This document shows, piece by piece, positions 25,450 through 34,300 of a DNA stretch of 64,000 bases. Positions within the stretch are counted from its first letter, which is position 1, and the number at the start of each line of letters is the position of its first letter. Source of the stretch: Methylobacterium sp. DB0501 (lineage in GTDB: Bacteria; Pseudomonadota; Alphaproteobacteria; Rhizobiales; Beijerinckiaceae). The DNA lies in contig NZ_JAAKGV010000013.1 in NCBI RefSeq assembly GCF_011043735.1, positions 12,066 through 76,065 on the forward strand, in the 5' to 3' direction. Both the position numbers and the translations under genes were made by a program. Below the pieces are notes generated by a model. The model was given only the letters and a program-made list of their open reading frames with translations. It was not told the origin of the DNA and did no database searches.

Positions 25450-26352
25450 ATGCACATCGTCGTCGTCGATCCGAGCCGGGTCGTGCTCAAGGTCATCAGC
25501 GGGCTCCTGACGCCCCGCGGCCATACCGTGGACGCATTCACGGATTCGCGCGAGGCGCTCGATTTCGTCACCGACAACGCGTCGGTCACGGCGCTGATCA
25601 CCAGCCTCGAGGTGCGGCCGTTGAGCGGCCTCGAACTGTGCTGGTCGGCCCGCCTGCTCGCGGACGCGCACCGCCCGCTCTACATCATCACCATGTCGTC
25701 GGCCCGCAACGCCCGCAACCTGGCGGAGGCGCTGGACAGCGGCTCGGACGACTTCATCGACAAGCCGCCGGGCCCGGAGGAGCTCTACGCCCGCCTGCGC
25801 GCCGCCGAGCGGATGACCGGGATGCAGCGCGAGCTGATCCGGCTCGCCGAGACCGACGCGCTCACCGGGCTGCTCAACCGCCGCGCTTTCCTGCAGCGGG
25901 TCGGCGAGACGGCCGAGCGGGCCGGCGCCCACGGCCGCCTGTCGATGGTCGTCGCCGACATCGACCACTTCAAGGCCATCAACGACCAGCACGGCCACGA
26001 GGTCGGCGACACGGCGATCCGCGGCGTCGCCCAGGAGATGCTGTCGGAGGCCGGCGGCATCGCCGGGCGCCTCGGCGGCGAGGAATTCGCCCTGGCGCTC
26101 CCCGGGCGCACCCTGGAGGAGGCCGAGGCCGCCGCCGGCCGCCTGCGGCTGCGCTGCACGCAGCTGCGCTTCAAGGGCCAGCGCGGCCCGGTGCAGCTCA
26201 CCGCGAGCTTCGGCGTCAGCGCCTGGTCGGAGGGCGAAACCGTGGGCGGCCTGCTCAAGCGCGCCGACATCGCGCTCTACGAGGCCAAATCGACCGGCCG
26301 CAACCGGGTCGTCTCGGCGGCGACGGACCTGATCCTGGCGCGGGCGGGCTGA
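25450..26352 (+). CDS. PleD-like GGDEF protein with degenerate receiver
   Basis: 300 residues: a receiver-like domain (1-120) and a C-terminal GGDEF domain (about 130-298) with LGGEEFALALPG and an intact nucleotide-binding DIDHFKAINDQHGHEVGD, so it is an active-type diguanylate cyclase. In the receiver, the phosphoacceptor position in ALITSLEVRPLSG is Ser rather than Asp, although the first acidic residue (VVDPS) and the late Lys (FIDKPPG) remain. Regulation by aspartyl phosphorylation is therefore doubtful. The start follows GGGGGCGTC without a strong ribosome-binding site. Confidence 0.85.
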   Translation: MHIVVVDPSRVVLKVISGLLTPRGHTVDAFTDSREALDFVTDNASVTALITSLEVRPLSGLELCWSARLLADAHRPLYIITMSSARNARNLAEALDSGSDDFIDKPPGPEELYARLRAAERMTGMQRELIRLAETDALTGLLNRRAFLQRVGETAERAGAHGRLSMVVADIDHFKAINDQHGHEVGDTAIRGVAQEMLSEAGGIAGRLGGEEFALALPGRTLEEAEAAAGRLRLRCTQLRFKGQRGPVQLTASFGVSAWSEGETVGGLLKRADIALYEAKSTGRNRVVSAATDLILARAG

Positions 26353-26365
26353 ATCTCACGCCGAC

Positions 26366-26382
26366 GGTCGTTGAAAACGACC
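26366..26382. terminator. Short hairpin after GGDEF gene
   Basis: A 7-bp stem GGTCGTT/AACGACC with loop GAA lies 14 bases after the stop codon. A T-rich stretch follows only after about 18 bases, so termination is tentative. Confidence 0.3.
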
Positions 26383-26571
26383 TTCGGCTCCGTTCTCACG
26401 TTTTTGGCCAAGCCATTGGAATGGATTCGAAAACTTGAGATGGATCGATGGCCTCGCCCGGCCCGTCGACCGCCGGCGTGAGCGCGAGATCCCTGAACGA
26501 TGGCGTAGGCGTCGGTACGCCGGCCGTGCCGGGGTCTTACGGTCGCGCTTCGCCACGGCTAACCTCCCCCC

Positions 26572-27039
26572 ATGACCGGAGCCGCGACCATCGGGGTGGA
26601 GACGCCTTTCCAGGACGAGGTGACGGCCCTGCTGGCCGAGGCTGAGACGGTCGCGGCGCGGCTCTACCCGGGCGTGCCGCGCCGGGCGATCGGGCCTGAG
26701 AGCCTGTCCGCGCCGGGCATCCACGTCATCGTGGCACGGATCGACGGCGCGGCTTTCGGCCTCTGCGCCGTCATCGAGCGGGGCGGCGGCGAGGTCGAGC
26801 TGAAGCGCCTGATCGTCGCCGAGGGGGCGCGGGGTCGCGGCGTCGGATCCGCCCTGGTGCAGGGCGCCGAGGCGCTGGCGCGCCGGCTCGGTGCCGGGAG
26901 GATCGTACTCGAAGTCGGCGTCGGGAACGAGGAGGCCCGGGCGCTCTATCGCCGGGCGGGCTTCACCCCCCGCGGGCCGTTCCCGCCCTATCAGGCGCTG
27001 CCGGTCAGCCTGTTCCTGGAGCGCGCCGTCCCGGCCTGA
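26572..27039 (+). CDS. GNAT family N-acetyltransferase
   Basis: 155 residues with one GNAT domain. VELKRLIVAEGARGRGVGSALV (only in part a strict match) carries the acetyl-CoA loop G-R-G-V-G-S at about residue 84-89. EVGVGNEEARALYRRAGF gives the C-terminal strand-helix. The start ATG lies after a C-rich tract with no strong ribosome-binding site. The acceptor substrate is unknown. Confidence 0.82.
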   Translation: MTGAATIGVETPFQDEVTALLAEAETVAARLYPGVPRRAIGPESLSAPGIHVIVARIDGAAFGLCAVIERGGGEVELKRLIVAEGARGRGVGSALVQGAEALARRLGAGRIVLEVGVGNEEARALYRRAGFTPRGPFPPYQALPVSLFLERAVPA

Positions 27040-27306
27040 CCCAATGCGGGAAAATACCGAGGCTCCCGTTCCAAACTGGCCCGGATCCGCGGGCCGGGAA
27101 TCCCCGGCCCCGGGCTGCCCCGCACCCCGCTTCCGCGACATCCCGCCGCGGAGTCGGTCTACCTAGGCACTTCTCCCCTCGGGCGCACGCCCGGCCGGCC
27201 CCCGATCCCGTCATGATCGGCGCAGGTCGCTCCAAGTGGAACGGGGCTTGATCGGTCCTGTCCGTAGGCGTGGCGCCTGTATCGCGCCGGGACGGAGAGA
27301 AGCGGC

Positions 27307-27969
27307 ATGAATGACGCCGTCAAGGTTCTGATCATCAACGAGCCGTCGGATCTCGGCACCGCCTTCCGGGCGACGCTGGAACACGCTCCGGCCCTGCGGA
27401 CCGTGGGCGAGGAGGAGCTGGAGGATTCAGGGACACCTTGCGTCGTCCTGGCCTTCGCGCCCGAATTCGGCCCGGCGGACGTCGCGGCGTTGCGCGAGCG
27501 GGCGCCGGAGGCCCGCATCCTGGTGGCGTTCCAGGCCGCCGACGCGGCGGAGATCGGCCGCTTCGCCGCGGCGGGCACCGATGCCTTCGTGGCCCGCTGC
27601 GCCGCCCCCCAGGACATCTGCGCGACGATCCTGGCGCTCGCCCGCGGCCTGACGCTGCACGAGGGCGATGCCGGGGTCGCAACCCCCGAGGCGATGGCGG
27701 CCGAGAGCCTCGGCCTCACCCCGCGGGAGGCCGAGGTGCTGCGCTTCCTCAGCGCCGGGTTCAGCAACAAGGAGGTCGCCCGCCGCCTCACGGTCAGCGT
27801 GCGCACGGTCGAGACCCACCGGCTCAACCTGCGGCGCAAGACCAAGACCGGCCGACTCAAGGATCTGGTGCAGCTCGCCCGGCAGATCGGCCTCGCGCCG
27901 GTGCTCGAGGGCGAGGCCCGGCCGCTGCGGCGGGTCAACCACGAGGCGCACCGCGCCGTCCCTCATTGA
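27307..27969 (+). CDS. LuxR/NarL-family regulator with degenerate receiver
   Basis: 220 residues. The C-terminal LuxR helix-turn-helix (about 135-200: LTPREAEVLRFLSAGFSNKE and SVRTVETHRLNLRRK) is intact. The N-terminal domain has the fold pattern of a receiver, but the expected phosphoacceptor stretch reads CVVLAFAPEFG with no Asp, so it probably responds to another cue or is constitutive. The ATG follows GGAGAGAAGCGGC, an acceptable ribosome-binding site. No sensor kinase adjoins it. Confidence 0.82.
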   Translation: MNDAVKVLIINEPSDLGTAFRATLEHAPALRTVGEEELEDSGTPCVVLAFAPEFGPADVAALRERAPEARILVAFQAADAAEIGRFAAAGTDAFVARCAAPQDICATILALARGLTLHEGDAGVATPEAMAAESLGLTPREAEVLRFLSAGFSNKEVARRLTVSVRTVETHRLNLRRKTKTGRLKDLVQLARQIGLAPVLEGEARPLRRVNHEAHRAVPH

Positions 27970-28016
27970 GGGGTGGCGCGGGATCGGGCGGTCCTCATGC
28001 GGACCGCCAGGCTGTG

Positions 28017-29342
28017 TCAGGCGGCCCTGCGGGCCGCTGCCTTGCCGGCCCTGGCGCTCTTGCCGGTCCGGGCACCCCTGTCGGTCTGGGCGCTCTTGCC
28101 GGCCTGAACGTTCTTGCCGGCCCGGAAGGCGCCCTTGACCGAGCGTCCTTCCACCGAACCATCCTTGACCGGCACCGCCGCCGTCTCGGCCTCCGCACCC
28201 TTCCTGGCCGCCGCGCCCCTGGCGCGCGCAGCCCGGGGAGCCGCCTTCTCCTCCACCCGGGCGAGGCGGCCCTGGAGCAGGCCGAGCACCGCCGTCTCCT
28301 CCGGCCGCAGGCGGGCCAGGTCCTCGCGGAGCGCCGCCTGGACCTCGTCCTTGACCTGGAGCAGCAACTCGCCCTCGAGGTAGCAGCCCAGGATTTCCGG
28401 GTGGACGTAGCACTTGCGGCAGATGGTCGGCGTGTTGCCGAGCCGCTCGGCCACCCGCTCGATCGCCGCGCGCACGTTGCGCTTGGCCACCGCATGGCTG
28501 TCGAATGCCTCGAACTCGCGCAAGGCCATGGCGGCCAGCACCGTGCCCGACCAGGTCCGGAAATCCTTCGCGGTGATGTCGCGCCCGGTGATCTCGCGGA
28601 GGTAGGCGTTCACGTCGGCCGAGGTCACGTCGCGCTGCACCCCGTCCTCGTCGAGGTACTGAAACAGCTCCTGGCCGGGCAGGTCCTGGCACGCCTTGAC
28701 GATCTTCGCCACCCGGCGGTCGTGGATCGCGAGTTCCCAGACCTTGTTGCTCTTGCCCTTGAAGCGGAACGTTAGTTCCTTCCCCTCGATCCGGACATGC
28801 GGGTCGCGCAGGGTGGTGAGGCCGTAGCTCTTGTTCTGCTTGGCGTAGTCGTCGTTGCCGACCCGGATCAGGGTGGTTTCGAGAAGGTGCACGACGGTGG
28901 CCAGCACCTTCTCGCGGGGCAGGCCGCGTCGACCCATATGCGCCTCGACCGTCGCGCGGAGGCCGGGCAGCGCCTCGGCGAAGCTCATCATGTGGGCGAA
29001 CTTGGTGCTCTCCCGGGCCTGGCGGAACTCGGGATGGTAGCGGTACTGCTTGCGCCCGCGGGCGTCGCGTCCGGTCGCCTGGATGTGGCCGTTGGCATGG
29101 CGGCAGATCCACACGTCGGTATAGGCCGGCGGGATCGCCAGGGCCTTGATCCGCGCCAGCGCCTGCTCGTCGCGAACCTTGGCGCCGCTGGAATCGACGT
29201 AGGTGAAGCCGCGCCCGTTGCGCTTGCGGCGGATGCCCGGCTCCTCGTCGCTGACATAGCGCAGGCCCGCCTCGCGGGCGGCGTCGCGGGTGTCGACGCG
29301 ATCCTCGGCGGCAGGCTCCGCCCTCTCGGGATCCGACAGCAT
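28017..29342 (-). CDS. DNA topoisomerase IB
   Basis: A 441-residue eukaryotic/poxvirus-type topoisomerase IB that relaxes supercoils through a 3'-phosphotyrosine. The N-terminal DNA-binding domain (about 20-110) is followed by the catalytic domain with FRFKGKSNK, DFRTWSGT and the nucleophile region RKCYVHPEIL (Tyr at about 312). The last ~70 residues form a Lys/Arg/Ala/Gly-rich tail with repeated GKNVQAGK-like units, probably a nonspecific DNA-binding tail. The start MLSDPER places the conserved region at a normal distance. Confidence 0.9.
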   Translation of the reverse strand: MLSDPERAEPAAEDRVDTRDAAREAGLRYVSDEEPGIRRKRNGRGFTYVDSSGAKVRDEQALARIKALAIPPAYTDVWICRHANGHIQATGRDARGRKQYRYHPEFRQARESTKFAHMMSFAEALPGLRATVEAHMGRRGLPREKVLATVVHLLETTLIRVGNDDYAKQNKSYGLTTLRDPHVRIEGKELTFRFKGKSNKVWELAIHDRRVAKIVKACQDLPGQELFQYLDEDGVQRDVTSADVNAYLREITGRDITAKDFRTWSGTVLAAMALREFEAFDSHAVAKRNVRAAIERVAERLGNTPTICRKCYVHPEILGCYLEGELLLQVKDEVQAALREDLARLRPEETAVLGLLQGRLARVEEKAAPRAARARGAAARKGAEAETAAVPVKDGSVEGRSVKGAFRAGKNVQAGKSAQTDRGARTGKSARAGKAAARRAA

Positions 29343-29498
29343 GGGTGTTTCCAACCTCACGGAGTTCCGGTGCGGGTCAACCGGCGCCCGGCCGCGCCGG
29401 TTCCTACCGGCGCGGAGTATCGGGCCCATATCTGCGGTCAGGTATCCTCTCGCCGCGCCGCAGGTTAGGGAGGGCGGGACGAAGCGGGAGAGAGCCGG

Positions 29499-30650
29499 GT
29501 GGAGCCACAGGACGCGGCGGGAGACGGGCGCAAGGCACACGTCGTTTTCGTGGTCACCGAGGACTGGTTCTTTGCCTCGCACTTCCTGCCGATGGCCCGC
29601 GCCGCCGTGAGCGCCGGTCACCCGGTCTCGGTCGTCACCCGGGTGCGGGCGCATCGCGAGGCCATCGCGGCGACCGGGGCCAGAGTGGTGGAGTTGGAGG
29701 CCGAGCGGTCGAGCCTGAACCCGATGGCGGCCGGCTACGCCGCCGGCCAGCTCGCGGCGATCCTGAAGGCCCTCGAGACCGACATCGTCCACTGCATCGC
29801 CTTGCGCGGCATCCTGGTGGGCGGCGCGGCGGCGATGCTCGCCGGCATCCCGTCCCGGGTCTACGCGCTGACCGGCCTCGGCCTGATCGGCGCGCGGCAG
29901 GACCGGGCCGGGCGCCTCGCCCGCACCGCCCTGCGCCTGCTGATCCGCGGTCCGCTGGAGACGGCGCGCACCCGCTACCTCTTCGAGAACCCGGACGACG
30001 CGCGGCTGCTCGGCCTCGATCCCGGAAGCCCGCGCGTCGCAGTGGTCGGCGGCGCCGGGATCGACCCGGAGGCATGGGTGCCGCAGCCGCTGCCGCCCCA
30101 CCCTCCCCTCAGGATCGCGCTCACCGCCCGGATGCTGTGGTCGAAGGGAATCGACACCGCGGTCGAGGCGGCGCGGCGCGCGAGAGCCGAAGGCGCGAAC
30201 CTGGAACTCTCGCTCCACGGCGCCCCCGACCCCTCGAACCGCCGCGCCGTTCCGGAGGCCACCCTGCGCGACTGGTCTCGCGACGGAATCACGTGGCACG
30301 GCGCCACCGACGACGTCGCCGGGGCGCTGCGCCACGCCCACGTCGCCTGCCTGCCCTCGCGCGGCGGCGAGGGCCTGCCGCGAGCCTTGCTCGAAGCGGC
30401 AGCGAGCGGCCGGGCGATCCTCACCACCGACGTGCCGGGCTGCCGGACCCTGGTGCGCGACGGGATCGAGGGGCTGGTCGTGCCGCCGGACGATCCCGCT
30501 TCGCTCGCCGCCGCGATGGTGCGGCTTGCCGCCGATCCCGCCCTCGTCGCCCGGATGGGCGCGGCGGCCCGGGCCCGCATCGTCGAGGGCGGCTTCACCG
30601 AGGCGGCGGTGACGGACGGCGTGCTCCGTCTCTACGCGGAGCTTGCCTGA
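29499..30650 (+). CDS. Glycosyltransferase, GT4-like
   Basis: 383 residues with a GT-B fold. The N-terminal half starts at VVFVVTEDWFFASHFLPMAR; the C-terminal half contains RIALTARMLWSKGIDTAVEA and the nucleotide-sugar motif EGLPRALLEAAASGRAILTT at about residue 288. The start codon is GTG, preceded by GGGAG. The target glycan is unknown, but the sequence resembles capsule or exopolysaccharide type enzymes. The gene ends overlapping the next start (TGATG), so it is co-translated with the methyltransferase. Confidence 0.85.
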   Translation: MEPQDAAGDGRKAHVVFVVTEDWFFASHFLPMARAAVSAGHPVSVVTRVRAHREAIAATGARVVELEAERSSLNPMAAGYAAGQLAAILKALETDIVHCIALRGILVGGAAAMLAGIPSRVYALTGLGLIGARQDRAGRLARTALRLLIRGPLETARTRYLFENPDDARLLGLDPGSPRVAVVGGAGIDPEAWVPQPLPPHPPLRIALTARMLWSKGIDTAVEAARRARAEGANLELSLHGAPDPSNRRAVPEATLRDWSRDGITWHGATDDVAGALRHAHVACLPSRGGEGLPRALLEAAASGRAILTTDVPGCRTLVRDGIEGLVVPPDDPASLAAAMVRLAADPALVARMGAAARARIVEGGFTEAAVTDGVLRLYAELA

Positions 30651-31297
30651 TGGACCCCGTCGACTTCATCCGCGCCCATACGGCTTTCCGCCAGGTGCCG
30701 CACGCCCCGGCGATCCGCCTGCACGTCGCCGACGAGGCGACGGAGCTGTGGGGCCGCACCGAGGAGGAGCTGGGCGAGATCGGCCTGCCGCCGCCGTTCT
30801 GGGCCTTCGCCTGGGCCGGCGGGCAGGCACTCGCCGCCTACGTGCTGGAGCATCCCGAAACCGTCGCGGGCGCCCGAATCCTCGACTTCGCCTCCGGCTC
30901 AGGCCTCGTCGCCATCGCGGCCGCCATGGCCGGGGCGGCGTCGGTCGAGGCGAGCGACCTCGATCCCTTCGCGCTGGCGGCGATCGGCCTCAACGCGGCC
31001 GAGAACGGCGTCGCCGATCGCATCACCGCGAAAGGAGCCGATCTGATCGGCCGCGACGAGGGCTGGGATTGCGTGCTCGCCGCCGACATCTTCTACGAGC
31101 GCGACCTCGCCGCGCGGGTCGGGGACTGGCTGGCGGGACTGCACGCCCGCGGCGCCCGGGTGCTGCTCGGCGATCCCGGCCGCGCCTACCTGCCGAAGGA
31201 CCGGCTGGAGAACCTGGCGACCTACGAGGTACCGGTGACCCGGGCGCTGGAGGATTCCGAGATCAAGCGGACGGGGGTGTGGCGATTCCGGGGGTAA
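30650..31297 (+). CDS. Class I SAM-dependent methyltransferase
   Basis: 215 residues. The SAM motif is LDFASGSGLVAIAAAMAG (about 83-100), an acidic motif follows at EASDLDPFA, and motif IV-like CVLAADIFYERD lies near 140. The pattern resembles the ETFB-lysine / nicotinamide N-methylase-like group that modifies proteins. It overlaps the glycosyltransferase stop by one base. The substrate is unproven. Confidence 0.82.
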   Translation: MDPVDFIRAHTAFRQVPHAPAIRLHVADEATELWGRTEEELGEIGLPPPFWAFAWAGGQALAAYVLEHPETVAGARILDFASGSGLVAIAAAMAGAASVEASDLDPFALAAIGLNAAENGVADRITAKGADLIGRDEGWDCVLAADIFYERDLAARVGDWLAGLHARGARVLLGDPGRAYLPKDRLENLATYEVPVTRALEDSEIKRTGVWRFRG

Positions 31298-31341
31298 GAG
31301 TATCGGTGGCTGGACACTCGTTTCCGCTTCCACCTCTCAAA

Positions 31342-31377
31342 GTCATCCCGGGCTCCGCTGCGCGGCCCCGGAACGAC
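31342..31377. repeat. GTCATCCCGGG palindromic repeat
   Basis: An imperfect palindrome of the same GTCATCCCGG...CCGGAACGAC type seen at other gene ends. It lies between the convergent methyltransferase (+) and ABC permease (-) genes and may act as a transcript end for both. Confidence 0.5.
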
Positions 31378-31427
31378 GTGGAGGATTTCACGTCCGTACG
31401 CCCGAACGGCATCGGCACCGAAACCCC

Positions 31428-32270
31428 TCAATGCGCCGCCTGCTGCTTCGATCGTGCCACGATCTGCGTCGGGTTGACGAAGCGTAGTGCGATCACCAGC
31501 CAGACCAGCGTCAGCGCCATGTAGACCACCGCCATCGCGTCGATCGACTGCCCGGCCCGCACGCCGGCGGCGAAGACCGCGTAGTAGAGCGCCACCACCA
31601 GGGTCTGGCTCGTCGGCCCGGCGACCAGGAAGGTCAGCTCGAACATCGCGATGGTGCGCACCAGCACCAGCAGCAGGGCGGCCAGGATGCCGGGCAGGAG
31701 CAGCGGCAGGAGTACCCGCAGGAAGAGCTGGCGGGTGCCGGCGCCGAAGACCCGGGCCGCCGCCTCGATGCGCGGGTCGATCTGCTCGATGAACGGGATC
31801 ATCACCAGCACCACGAACGGCACGCTCGGCACGAGGTTGGCCAGCACCACGCCCCAGAGCGTGCCGGCGAGGCCGGCCTGGTAGAGCACCGTGGCGAGCG
31901 GGATGCCGTAGGTGATCGGCGGGACGAGCAGCGGCAGCAGGAAGACCAGCATCACCAGCCGCTTGCCCGGAAAGTCGCGCCGCGCCAGCGCGTAGGCCGC
32001 CGTGACGCCGAGGAGCCCGGACAGGAACACCACCAGGAACACCACCTGGAGGGTCACCCCCAGCACCTCGCTGAGCTGGAACTCGTCCCAGGCCGAGGCG
32101 TACCAGCGGGTGGTGAAACCGAGCGGCAGCCAGGTGCCGAGCCAGCGCGTGGCGAAGGAGTTGAGGACCACCGCGGCGATCATCGCCAGCAGGTTGAGGC
32201 AGAACAGCAGCGTGACGGCCCAGACCGCCATCCGCCACAGGCGCGAGCCGAGGCCGGTGTCGCGGATCAT
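31428..32270 (-). CDS. ABC transporter permease, PotC-like
   Basis: A 280-residue inner-membrane permease with about six helices. The EAA-loop is EAAARVFGAGTRQLFLRVLLP around residue 165-185. It pairs with the upstream permease through an ATGA overlap, as in spermidine/putrescine, iron or thiamine transporters (PotBC / AfuB group). It is the last gene of the four-gene transporter operon. Confidence 0.85.
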   Translation of the reverse strand: MIRDTGLGSRLWRMAVWAVTLLFCLNLLAMIAAVVLNSFATRWLGTWLPLGFTTRWYASAWDEFQLSEVLGVTLQVVFLVVFLSGLLGVTAAYALARRDFPGKRLVMLVFLLPLLVPPITYGIPLATVLYQAGLAGTLWGVVLANLVPSVPFVVLVMIPFIEQIDPRIEAAARVFGAGTRQLFLRVLLPLLLPGILAALLLVLVRTIAMFELTFLVAGPTSQTLVVALYYAVFAAGVRAGQSIDAMAVVYMALTLVWLVIALRFVNPTQIVARSKQQAAH

Positions 32271-33190
32271 CCCTTGGTGCCTCCGACCGGGCCGGTATAG
32301 AGGAGCGTGCGCGCCCAGAGCAGGGCCGCCACGATGGCGAGCTGCACCGCGCCCATGATCATCGCGATCGCCGAGGCCAGCGAGTAATCGTATTCCTCGA
32401 ACGCCGCCTGATAGGCCGCGATCGAGATCACCCGCGTGGCGCCGGCCGGCGCGCCGAGGAGTACCGCGGACGGAAACACCGAGAAGGCCTGGACGAAGGA
32501 CAGGCAGAAGGTCACGGCGAGGCCCGGCAGGATCAGCGGCAGGATCACCGTCCTGAAGCGCTGCCACGCATTGGCGCCGTGGGTCGCCGCCGCCTGTTCC
32601 AGGGCCGGGTCGATGCCCGTGACCGAGGAGAGCGTCAGCAGGAAGGCGAACGGGAAGCCGGTGATGAGCAGCGAGGCGAAGACGCCCCAGTAATTGTTGG
32701 TGAGCTTGAGCGGCCCGGCGATCAGCCCGAGCCAGACCAGCGTGCGGTTGAACCAGCCCTGCGGCCCGAGGAAGTTGAGCAGGCCCTCGGCCACCAGCAC
32801 CGTGCCGAGGGTGATCGGCAGGACCAGGATGGTCGTGAGCAGGCGCTGGCGGCGCATCAGCCGGACCCGGAGCGCGATCGGCACCGCGAGCGCGAGGTTG
32901 AGCACGGTCACCGGGAGCGCGAGGCGCAGGGTGGCGCCGATCGTGTCGTAGAGGAACGGGTCGGAGAAGAAGCGGGCGTAGTTCGCCCACCAGGCGCCGG
33001 CCTTCGGCTGCAGCGACAGCACCAGACCGTAGGCGAAGGGATAGACGAACAGCCCGAGGATCGCGACGAGCGCCGGCAGCACCAGCAGCGTGGTGCCGTC
33101 GAGGCCGCGGGCCGCGAGGCGCACCGGGAGCGGCGGCCGCTCGGACCGGGACGGGGCCGGCGTCGCGGCGGGGAGCGAGGCCGAGGTCAC
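32267..33190 (-). CDS. ABC transporter permease, PotB-like
   Basis: 307 residues: a cytoplasmic 30-residue leader, then about six membrane helices. The EAA-type loop is EQAAATHGANAWQRFRTVILP at about residue 195-215. The start is GTG, overlapping the ATPase stop (GTGA). Together with the next permease it forms the heteromeric channel of an ABC importer. Confidence 0.85.
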   Translation of the reverse strand: MTSASLPAATPAPSRSERPPLPVRLAARGLDGTTLLVLPALVAILGLFVYPFAYGLVLSLQPKAGAWWANYARFFSDPFLYDTIGATLRLALPVTVLNLALAVPIALRVRLMRRQRLLTTILVLPITLGTVLVAEGLLNFLGPQGWFNRTLVWLGLIAGPLKLTNNYWGVFASLLITGFPFAFLLTLSSVTGIDPALEQAAATHGANAWQRFRTVILPLILPGLAVTFCLSFVQAFSVFPSAVLLGAPAGATRVISIAAYQAAFEEYDYSLASAIAMIMGAVQLAIVAALLWARTLLYTGPVGGTKG

Positions 33191-34254
33191 GCGGCCTCCC
33201 CGGGGAAGACCAGCACCCGGGGCGAGGCGGCGGCAAGGCGCAGGGTCTCGTCCTGCGCCACCGCCCGGTCGGAGCGGAAGAACAGTTCGGTTCCGTCCGC
33301 CGCCACGGCGGTGCCGAAGAAGGCCCGGCCGCGATATTCCACGCTGGCGACCCGGGCCGGCAGGCCCTCGGCCGCGGGGATCAGGTCCTCCGGGCGGATC
33401 GAGGCGACGGCCGGCGCGCCGGGATTCAGGGATTCGCGCAAGGTGCCGGCAAGGCGGGTGCCGCAGACCTCGACCTCGGCCCGCTCGCCGCTGACCGCGA
33501 CCGTGCGCCCGCGCAGGCGATTGCGAAAACCCATGAAGTCGGCGACGTCCGGATGGGCCGGGCGCTCGTAGAGGTCTTCCGGCGTGCCGACCTGGCGGAT
33601 GCGCCCGTCGCGCATCACCACGATCCGGTCGGCCATCGACAGGGCCTCGTCCTGGTCGTGGGTGACGTAGATCGTGGTCGAGCCGATGGCGTCGTGGATG
33701 CGGCGGATCTCGGCCCGCATCTCGAGACGGAGCTTCGCGTCGAGGTTCGACAGCGGCTCGTCCATCAGCACCACCGGGGGCTCGATCACGATCGCCCGGG
33801 CGATGGCGACGCGCTGCTGCTGGCCGCCGGACATCTGGCCCGGGAGCTTGGCGGCCTGCGATTGCAGCCGCACCAACGCCAGCGCGTCGTCGACGCGGCG
33901 GGCCGCCGCCTCGCCCTTGATGCCCCGCATGGCGAGGCCGAAGCCGACATTTTTCGCCACGTTCATGTGCGGGAAGAGGGCGTAGCTCTGGAACACCATG
34001 CCGAAGCCGCGCTCCTCGGGCTTCAGCCGGTCGATGCGGCGCTCGCCGAGATGGATCGCCCCGCCGGTGAGCGGCAGCAGCCCGGCGATGCAGTTGAGCG
34101 CCGTCGACTTGCCGCAGCCCGACGGCCCCAGAAGGGCGATGAACTCGCCCCCCTTGATCGTCAGGTCGAGCCCGTCGAGGGCGGTCATCGCGCCGAACCG
34201 GCGGCTCAGGCCGCTCAACCGCAGGTCCTGCGGCGCCTCGTGATGGCGTGCCAT
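33187..34254 (-). CDS. ABC transporter ATP-binding protein, PotA-like
   Basis: 355 residues. The N-terminal ABC domain has GPSGCGKST, MSGGQQQRVAIARAI and VVLMDEPLSNLD. The C-terminal TOBE-type domain (about 245-350) is typical of PotA/FbpC/MalK ATPases. The start ATG (MARHHEAP) is preceded by GGAGAGGAC. It follows the binding-protein gene by 47 bases and overlaps the permease start. Confidence 0.88.
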   Translation of the reverse strand: MARHHEAPQDLRLSGLSRRFGAMTALDGLDLTIKGGEFIALLGPSGCGKSTALNCIAGLLPLTGGAIHLGERRIDRLKPEERGFGMVFQSYALFPHMNVAKNVGFGLAMRGIKGEAAARRVDDALALVRLQSQAAKLPGQMSGGQQQRVAIARAIVIEPPVVLMDEPLSNLDAKLRLEMRAEIRRIHDAIGSTTIYVTHDQDEALSMADRIVVMRDGRIRQVGTPEDLYERPAHPDVADFMGFRNRLRGRTVAVSGERAEVEVCGTRLAGTLRESLNPGAPAVASIRPEDLIPAAEGLPARVASVEYRGRAFFGTAVAADGTELFFRSDRAVAQDETLRLAAASPRVLVFPGEAA

Positions 34255-34300
34255 CGGTGTCCTCTCCTGCCGCACCCTCTGTCCGGGCCCCAGGCGGGTG

